This document shows, in pieces, positions 57,585 to 64,000 of a stretch of 64,000 nucleotides of DNA (positions within the stretch are counted from its first letter, which is position 1; each line of letters starts with the position of its first letter). Position numbers and translations under genes: made by a program. This stretch comes from Lepus europaeus (Eukaryota; Chordata; Mammalia; Lagomorpha; Leporidae), in contig NC_084837.1 of the NCBI RefSeq assembly GCF_033115175.1, forward strand, positions 9,376,266 to 9,440,265, read 5' to 3'. A model generated the notes under the pieces. That model did not search any database. It worked only from the letters and a program-made list of their open reading frames with translations, and was not told where the DNA came from.

Positions 57585-58228
57585 CACTTGGGCCATCGTG
57601 GCTGACCTTTGGTACCTGAGGGGCACTGGTTCCCGGACATGTACAGATACCAAAGTTTGCCACTGCTCAAGTCCCTTATGTCAAACAGCATGGGATTCAC
57701 ACACAGCCTAGACGCCTCCCACGTAGGTTACTTCTGCAGGTTGAACATACTTAATCCTGAAATCCAAGATTCCCCCAAACCCAAAACTTTCTGAGCACTC
57801 ACGTGACACCCAAAGAGAAAAAAAAATCCCACACCCGGACTCCTGTGCATCACAGTCAAAACGCAGGTGCAAGAGCGTACTGTAGAAAATTACCCTCCGC
57901 CTGCGTGGCTACGGCATCCTGGGACATAATGAACTTTGTGTTTAGCTTTGGACTCCAGCCCCAAGACATCTCATGGCATAAGCACAGACCTTCCAAAGTC
58001 CAAAACCTGTGCAACTCAAAACACGCCTGGCCCCAAGCACCGTGGGTAAGGGGCCACTGACCTGTAGCTCCTAACACAAGGCGAACACAGAGGACACAGC
58101 TGCGGAACTGTCTTTCAACAAAGCCTGTACATGTTCAGCCCACACGTGATTTTTAATCCTGAACGTTTCTAATCCACGGTTGGTTGAATCCATGAACGTG
58201 GAACCTTCACACGTGGAGGGCTGACTTC
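57585..58228 (-). mobile_element. MER2-like DNA transposon with a nested insertion
   Basis: The outer parts (57585-57725 and 58078-58228) match the two halves of a MER2-like Tigger element: CTCAAGTCCCTTATGTCAAA on one side, and CTGTACATGTTCAG with CGGTTGGTTGAATCCATGAA on the other. The middle (57726-58077) is another short DNA transposon. Non-autonomous; no gene. Confidence 0.6.
57726..58077. mobile_element. short DNA transposon nested in MER2-like element
   Basis: Inner unit from GGTTGAACATACTTAATCC to CACTGACCTGTAG. Its ends are imperfectly complementary (TAATCCTGAAATCC near one end, GTGGGTAAGGGGCC near the other), as in Tigger-related MITEs that insert at TA. Confidence 0.5.
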
Positions 58229-58399
58229 TGGGGTGACTCAGACCTCGGGCGAGCACATCACAGAACAGTCCAGGCTCTGTGCCAACGCCCCTCCCCCATC
58301 CATGGACTTGGCTGCACCCTCCCCCCCTCCCCAAAGCGGACCTCACTGAGGCAGTGGGCGCTGAGTACCCCCTAAATCCCGGCTCCGGCACGTCGGGGA

Positions 58400-58875
58400 A
58401 GACAGTGTGTCTGAACGCTGCTGGCTAATAAAACCACCAGCAGTTTCCTATAAAAAGTTACAGGGGGATAAATCTACAATAAAATATTCATGCCCTTTCG
58501 TTCACTTACAGAAAGACTCAAACGTCCCAACCAAGTGGAGCCACAGCAGCTGCGGGGCAGATGTGCGTCAGGCAGGCGAATGAGAGACAATAATTAGCCT
58601 CAATTAAGTTCTCAGTAAATTATGTCATGGGGACCTTGAGCTCCCAGCCCTGGTGAGCCCTCCCAGCCTGGCCGAGCCAAAGGCACTGAGCCTGGTCCAA
58701 GGCTATTGGGAAACACTGGGCTGCTCCGGGTAAGTCATGTTCTGAGTAACCTGCGCAGGGTCTTGGCATGAGAGGAAATTGGGAATACCATAACCACTTC
58801 CAACTGCAAATAATAATTTGTTAATAATTTTCATAGCTAATGAGCTACAGAAACCACAGCCGGGAGTCCTCCAGG
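58400..58875. promoter_or_regulatory. candidate conserved noncoding block (intronic)
   Basis: AT-rich and repeat-free, with clusters of TAATTA-like homeodomain sites such as GACAATAATTAGCCTCAATT at 58588 and AATAATTTGTTAATAATTTT near 58810. It is flanked by GC-rich DNA. This looks like an enhancer, but no alignment could be run. Confidence 0.4.
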
Positions 58876-58891
58876 CAGAGGGGAAAGAGAT

Positions 58892-59224
58892 CTACTTTAC
58901 TCCCATCTGGATTAAGTCTCTGCCATGAGTCACTGTGTGTGCTGTGGAGACGGCTACAGAGGTGCCCTGGCGGGCAATCTCCAGGTACACACGGTTTTCA
59001 AACCTTTTCTGCACCAACATATACTTATCTTCCGGTCCCATTTGCCATGAATTTCTGAAGTCATCCCCCACATCTTTAGGGGAGTACTGTCGCTTCTCCC
59101 AGATTTCTGACAGTTCCTTCAGCGTCTGCTCTGTGGCCACTTCTGCCAGGCCATGAGAAGTGCCCCCCGCCCTGCCCCACGACCAGCAGGCCCCCATCTG
59201 CCTTCCAGACCCTGGGAGGAGCAA
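58892..59224 (-). other. 110-codon open frame of unknown nature
   Basis: The minus-strand frame from ATG 59224 to TAG 58892 has protein-like, non-repetitive composition in its middle (LKELSEIWEKRQYSPKD, then DKYMLVQKRFENRVYLEIAR). I do not recognise a family. It has no ADAMTS features and no convincing exon boundaries or poly(A) signal. It could be a piece of a processed pseudogene, a conserved noncoding block or chance. Confidence 0.25.
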
Positions 59225-59982
59225 CTGCCAAGTCAGGCCTTGCTGCCCACGCTTTGCAAGCGCCTTCTGCCCCCTCCACGTTGTAGCAGGTTGTCAGTCC
59301 TTGAAGGGAACTGTTACTCAGGGGACGCCCCACCCCGAGTCCAGCCACTGCCTGGGCACAGCTGGCGGCAGACGGTCCGGGTCCAGTCCTCGCCTCCTCC
59401 CTGGCCCTTCTGGAGGACGGTGGCTAGCATAGGGCCCCGCGCTTGTTAAGGACCCCGTGCCACACGGGAAGCTGAGCTGTGAGCTGAGTTTCCCGAAGTG
59501 ATCTCCACGCTGGCCTCCGGGGGTCTTGGGCTACGCCTTCACCTGGTCTAGCACTGTCTTCTGCAGCTCTCGCTTGTTGTCACTTCATAGAAACGATAGG
59601 TACAGTTCACCCACGTCTGGAAAATCCGCACGGTGGGGAAACATACAGAGCAGGAGAGCTGCGGCACACAACCCCCAGCGCTAATGCTGACGTCACACTG
59701 CCAATCATTTTCCATCCTGCTTCTCTGGTGATGGCAGAAGCAACTCCTACTCTTTTCTAAAAATCAGCTTCTTCCAGCTCGCCTAATGCTCCATCACACA
59801 GACAGAGCCACAGGTTCCTGGAGGCCAGGCAGCGCCAAGAGGGCAGAAACGGACGCCCTGGGTCCAAGGTGCTGAGCGGCAGCTTCCAGAGTTCCAGCAG
59901 GGACTGCTTGGATCCTCGCGCGACGGGGAGCTCACTACCCTGTAACCCGGCTGCGATGGCCCCACCTGCCTTTGTTCCAGAT

Positions 59983-60304
59983 TTTTTTTTTTTTTTTTTT
60001 GACAGGCAGAGTGGACAGTGAGAGAGAGACAGAGAGAAAGGTCTTCCTCTGCCATTGGTTCACCCTCCAATGGCCGGCGCACCGCGCTGATCCGAAGCCA
60101 GGAGCCAGGTGCTTCTCCTGGTCTCCCACGCGGGTGTAGGGCCCAAGCACGTGGGCCATCCTCCACTGCCTTCCCGGGCCACAGCAGAGAGCTGGCCTGG
60201 AAGAGGGGCAACCGGGACAGAATCCGGTGCCCCGACTGGGACTAGAACCCGGTGTGCCAGCGCCGCAAGGTGGAGGATTAGCCTAGTCAGCCACGGCGCC
60301 GGCC
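59983..60304 (-). repeat. C-repeat SINE (younger form)
   Basis: Minus-strand copy with TTTGACAGGCAGAGTGGACAG and GCCACGGCGCCGGCC, flanked by CCAGAT at 59977-59982 and 60305-60310. Confidence 0.9.
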
Positions 60305-61722
60305 CCAGATGGTTCTTTATTTAAGTAGGCAAAGGCCTTGGGACAGGAGACCCTCCGAGTCCTTATCCTGCCGATGCACACGGCCCTGCGGCTGCTCTTC
60401 GATTGGCAGTGGAATCGGGCTGTGCCTTCCACCGGCCTCCTGCTCCACAGGACACGGCAGCTGACAGCTTCCAGGAAAGAACAAGAGGGGCCTCACGGAT
60501 TAGACCCTTCCACGTACCACAGGCCACGTGTTCTGGTCGTCTCGATTCCCAATGAGGTGAGAAATGGAGGCCCCCATGGAGGAACCTGCTCAGTGTTTCG
60601 TGCCCAGTGAGGGGTGAGATGGGCTCTCAGCGCGTACTCCACCACCTGTGTGCCCCGTGGGACACGATGCAGCCACTGCCGCCCATCGCCTCCACACAGA
60701 GGCCAGCAGGGCAGGAGTTCTTCCCACAGGCCGGGGCTGCCCTGTTCCCCTGTTGGCCATTCCCACCAGGAAGCTCCGGGAGGCACAGGTAGCTTCAGGC
60801 TGCACACGGTGTGTGGCTCGTAGTAAACTCGGTAAATACCCGCTCCCCCGAGCCAGCTTAAAGGCTCAGGGTTGACGTCCGTGGACAGCCCCACGTCTCC
60901 CACTTCCGAGCTCTGCCCAAGTGGGGAGTCGTATCTGTGTATTTTTATTTCCAGGTGGAGGGGCATTTGCACTTTAATAAAGTTCACTTTGTTGGTTTCC
61001 AACTTTTCTGCTTAGTGAACAGTCAGTGTTGCCTGAAATATTTCTACTTGGTGGAGCGCACCGATTTTTCTTTAGGAACAAATACATCACCAGATGTTGT
61101 GAGTGCTCTGGGTGCTTCTGAGAAAAGACTCATTCTCTGTTCTCAGGGTGGAGCGCTTGATAGACACAATTTACCTGACTGATGATGTGGTGGATGTCTT
61201 TCCCTGTTCTACTTGGCACTTGCGCCGTCTGACACTGAGTGCTGTGTCCAAGTCTCCTCTAACCAGTAAGTTCCTCTGTCCATCGCCTCGCATCTCCTGC
61301 AGCTTAAGCTTTATGAACGTGCTTGCTGGGTTGCTTGGGGCATTAAAACAGTGAGCAGTCCTTTCTTATCTACAATTCACTGCCTACGACCTCAGTAACC
61401 TGTGATCAACCGGGGTCCAAAAGAATTAAACCAATGCACCAGAAATACACAGCTCTTCAGTTTTAAACGACACGCTGCTCTGAGTGGCGTGATGAATCCC
61501 ACACCCTGTGTCCTTCCACCCAGGGAAGGGAAGAAGCGCCGCCCAGCGTGTTCACGCTCTGCACTTGCCACCTGCTGGCCACTGGACAGCTGTGAGTCAT
61601 CCGTGTGACCGCTGCAGAGTAGTAGAGCTCATGCTCAGGTCACCTTTACTTTGCTTAATGACGGCTCCGGGGCACCAGCAGAGATGCTGACGCTAAAGAG
61701 AAGCTGTCAAGTGCTTCCTTCC

Positions 61723-62095
61723 TACTTTTGTATTTGGGAAAGGCAGAGTTATGGGGTGAGGGACACACACACACACACACACACACAGAGCGAGAGAGAG
61801 CGAGAGAGAGAGAGAGAGAGAGAGATGAATGAGATGTCCCATCTGCTGGTTCACTCCCCACATGGCCACAACTAGGACTGGGCCAGACCAAAGCTAGGAG
61901 CCAGGCGCTTCTTTTGGGTCTCACCTGTGGGTGCAGAAGGCCCAAGGCTTGGGATTCCCTTTGCTGCTTTCCTAGGCCCACCAGCAGGGAGCTGGATGGC
62001 AAGTGACGGAGCCGGGACACACGCGGGTGCCCATAAGGGGATGCTGGCGTCACACTCAGTGGCTTCACCTGGTAAGTCACAATGCCAGACCCTAA
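61723..62095 (-). repeat. older C-repeat SINE with (CA)n and (GA)n expansions
   Basis: Minus-strand copy. CACACACA at 61765-61787 and GAGA at 61788-61824 expand the tail part. Flanks AAGTGCTTCCTTC and AACTGCTTCTTCT may be a decayed target duplication. Confidence 0.78.
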
Positions 62096-62468
62096 ACTGC
62101 TTCTTCTAAATGAAAAGGCAAAAGTTCTCAAGGAAAGAAAAACTATCGCGTGCTGAGGTTTCTAACACCAAGGGACATAATGACCCCTCCGTCTGAAACT
62201 GCAGGAAGGAACAAGAAAGGGGCTCTGGTCTCACTGCCGCACTTCACAATGCAAGTTGCAGTCACAGGCAGGACAAACGCTCAGCTAATATGGAAATGGC
62301 TTTAGGGTGGCGACTGGAAGACACGAGCAGACGATGCATTCCACCTGATGGCGACGCTTGGTGCCTGAGACACTGGCTCTCTGGGATACGCTGTTTTAAT
62401 TGTTCTACTTTGGCATTAGCTATTGCTAATTGCTTACTGGGCCTGGCTTATACATTAATCCTTATCAC

Positions 62469-62796
62469 GGCCGGCGCCGTGGCTTAACAGGCTAATCCTC
62501 CGCCTTGCGGCGCCGGCACACCAGGTTCTAGTCCCGGTTGGGGCGCCGGATTCTATCCCGGTTGCCCCTCTTCCAGGCCAGCTCTCTGCTGTGGCCCGGG
62601 AGTGCAGTGGAGGATGGCCCAAGTGCTTGGGCCCTGCACCCGCATGGGAGACCAGGAGAGGCACCTGGCTCCCGGCTTCGGATCAGCGAGATGCGCCGGC
62701 CGAGCGGCCATTGGAGGGTGAACCAACGGCAAAAAAGGAAGACCTTTCTCTCTGTCTCTCTCTCTCACTATCCACTCTGCCTGTCAAAAAAAAAAA
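62469..62796 (+). repeat. young C-repeat SINE with 12-bp perfect target duplication
   Basis: Plus-strand copy from GGCCGGCGCCGTGGCTTAAC to a pure A run. AATCCTTATCAC is repeated at 62457-62468 and 62797-62808. It is inserted in the Tigger remnant. Confidence 0.96.
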
Positions 62797-63335
62797 AATC
62801 CTTATCACAGGGATGTATGTACAGGAACACACTGTGCACACGGGATCCAGTGCTGTCTTCAGCTTTCAGGCGTCCCCCGGGGTTCACTGGGCAGCATCAC
62901 AAATGTGAGTTCTCAGGTATCACCCCAGGCCTGCTACAGCAGGAACTCTGGGAGGGGCCCAGCCAGCAACTGGTCAACAAGGGCCCTAGGGGCCTTGGGG
63001 GCCGCTGAATCACCACGAGGCTGTGTACCCAACCATCCAGGCCCCTTGCCGAGACTGGCTGGCCCTCGTCACCCTTCTCCCCTCGCCGACTCTCGGAGCA
63101 GGTGCAGCTGAAGTGCGTCCCCTCCCTGCTCTCAAGATTCACGGCAAAGCTCGCTCCAGTGGGCCCAGAAGTGTCCTCTTCCCAGGAAGCAGATTCACAG
63201 TCACAGAGGGGACAACCAGGCCAAGCTGTGCACTCGGCGTGGCCCGAGCACACACGTGGCCTGCACGGTGCACACTTCTGCCCTTCCTGTGGTGAGAGGT
63301 CCGTCTTGGAAATGACACGCTTATGCTGCCCAAGG

Positions 63336-63717
63336 ACCGCCCGCCCTTCCTTCCTTCCTTCCTTCCGTCCTCCCTCCCTCTTTTTTTTTTTTTTTTTTTT
63401 TTTTTTGACAGGCAGAGTTAGAGAGAGAGAGAGAGACAGAGAGAAAGGTCTTCCTTCCATTCATTCACCCCCCACATGGCTGCTACGGCCAGCACGCTGC
63501 ATCGATCCGAAGCCAGGAGCCAGGTGCTTCTCCTGGTCTCCCATGCGGGTGCAGGACCCAAGGACTTGGGCCATCCTCCACTGCCCTTCCGGGCCACAGC
63601 AGAGAGCTGGACTGGAAGAGGAGCAACCGGGACAGAATCCGGTGCCCCGACCGGGACTAGAACCCAGGGTGCCGGTGCCACAGACGGAGGATTAGCCTAG
63701 TGAGCCGCGGTGTTGGC
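63336..63717 (-). repeat. C-repeat SINE (younger form) with a CCTT-type tail
   Basis: Minus-strand copy. The T run is preceded by (CCTT)n (63345-63379) that lies inside the 10-bp target duplication CTGCCCAAGG (63326-63335 and 63718-63727), so the pyrimidine tract is part of the inserted tail. Confidence 0.92.
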
Positions 63718-64000
63718 CTGCCCAAGGCTCTTTCCTTCTTCAAATGCTCAAATGCAAACTTGCGCGAGCAGACCGAAGCGCTGGCAGGCTCCAGCACTCC
63801 ACAACCTTATCACCCTCACTCCCCAGCCGCACTCGGCCTGCACAGAGACCCCTCCCATCCTGGCCTGCCTTCCTGGTCTTACCCCATCCCGCTGACCACA
63901 CCACCTGAAGTTCACGGTCTAGGGCTCGGAAACCTTCAGGAGGTCAGAAACGAACCACTCAAGAGCCTTCTGCTGTTCCAATTTACCCGAAAAGACGCAT

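Larger units (their letters stand above)
61385..62880 (+). mobile_element. Tigger-type DNA transposon remnant, cut by two SINEs
   Basis: The most complete of three related copies. TTCAGTTTTAAACGACACGC, TTGCTTAATGACGGCTCC, GCTAAAGAGAAGCTGTCAAG, then after a SINE GGCAAAAGTTCTCAAGGAAAG, TATCGCGTGCTGAGG and GAAGACACGAGCAGACG, then after a second SINE GGGATGTATGTACAGG and CTTTCAGGCGTCCC. The middle derives from a pogo/CENP-B-like transposase gene but has frameshifts and stops. Confidence 0.65.
47750..64000 (-). other. 3' part of a long upstream ADAMTS17 intron
   Basis: The exon at 47749 starts with the last base of a codon, so another exon must lie upstream. No spacer, Cys-rich, disintegrin or metalloprotease exon is recognisable up to 64000, so the intron exceeds 16 kb. 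This agrees with the large size of ADAMTS17 in other mammals. Unique stretches with nothing recognised include 47.75-49.1, 49.45-50.3, 51.2-52.79, 55.56-57.58 and 59.2-59.98 kb. The part at 60.3-61.38 kb is mostly unclassified; 61.0-61.37 kb resembles degenerate antisense L1. Confidence 0.6.

Noticed and set aside
60493-61002. 170-residue minus-strand open frame
   Set aside because: The first 80 residues look protein-like, but no family is recognised, the rest is low quality, and it is next to degraded LINE sequence.
1-64000. CRISPR arrays, phage, operons or a new defence system
   Set aside because: The window is vertebrate nuclear DNA; repeats are SINEs, minisatellites and transposons, and there is no compact gene cluster.

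Overview
This window is a stretch of mammalian nuclear DNA, most likely from rabbit or a close lagomorph. The main evidence is about three dozen copies of the lagomorph tRNA-derived SINE (the 'C repeat'), with GGGGCTGG or GGCCGGCGCC 5' ends, tRNA-like B boxes such as GGTTCGAGTCC, CT-rich 3' parts and A-rich tails. Older mammalian repeats are also present: L1, MIR, MaLR long terminal repeats and Tigger-type DNA transposons. There is no bacterial or phage gene organisation, no CRISPR array and no intact mobile-element protein.

Only one protein-coding gene can be supported, and it lies on the minus strand. Four exons (47545-47749, 45359-45511, 33431-33608, 32002-32168) with GT-AG splice signals and matching phases join into a 233-residue C-terminus. 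It holds three thrombospondin type 1 repeats followed by a six-cysteine PLAC domain and a stop codon. This is the tail of a secreted ADAMTS metalloprotease; from the PLAC tail and the GC-rich setting I call it ADAMTS17 (inference, no search was run). The protease, disintegrin, Cys-rich and spacer exons would lie beyond 64000. The 3' UTR runs from 32001 to an AATAAA signal at about 29945.

Layout: 1-29900 is downstream intergenic DNA. It holds a 1-kb polypyrimidine tract (2757-3755), two zones of old antisense L1 filled with SINEs (4.2-9.8 kb and 23.8-27.6 kb), two solo LTRs of one endogenous retrovirus family in opposite orientations (6700-7008 and 16041-16290), a Tigger remnant (17.2-18.06 kb), an 87-bp near-perfect inverted duplication (14541-14627 / 15431-15517), and unique AT-rich blocks that look like conserved noncoding DNA (18.84-19.64 kb, 20.5-20.7 kb). 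The span 29925-32168 is the last exon. Introns fill 32169-47544, including a 38/44-bp minisatellite at 42490-42922. From 47750 to 64000 is part of a longer upstream intron with MaLR, L1, Tigger and nested MER2-like elements and another AT-rich candidate regulatory block (58.4-58.87 kb).

I looked for a previously undescribed system and did not find one. The best leads are the templated inverted duplication, the polypyrimidine tract, the intronic minisatellite, the candidate conserved blocks and an unexplained 110-codon open frame at 58892-59224.
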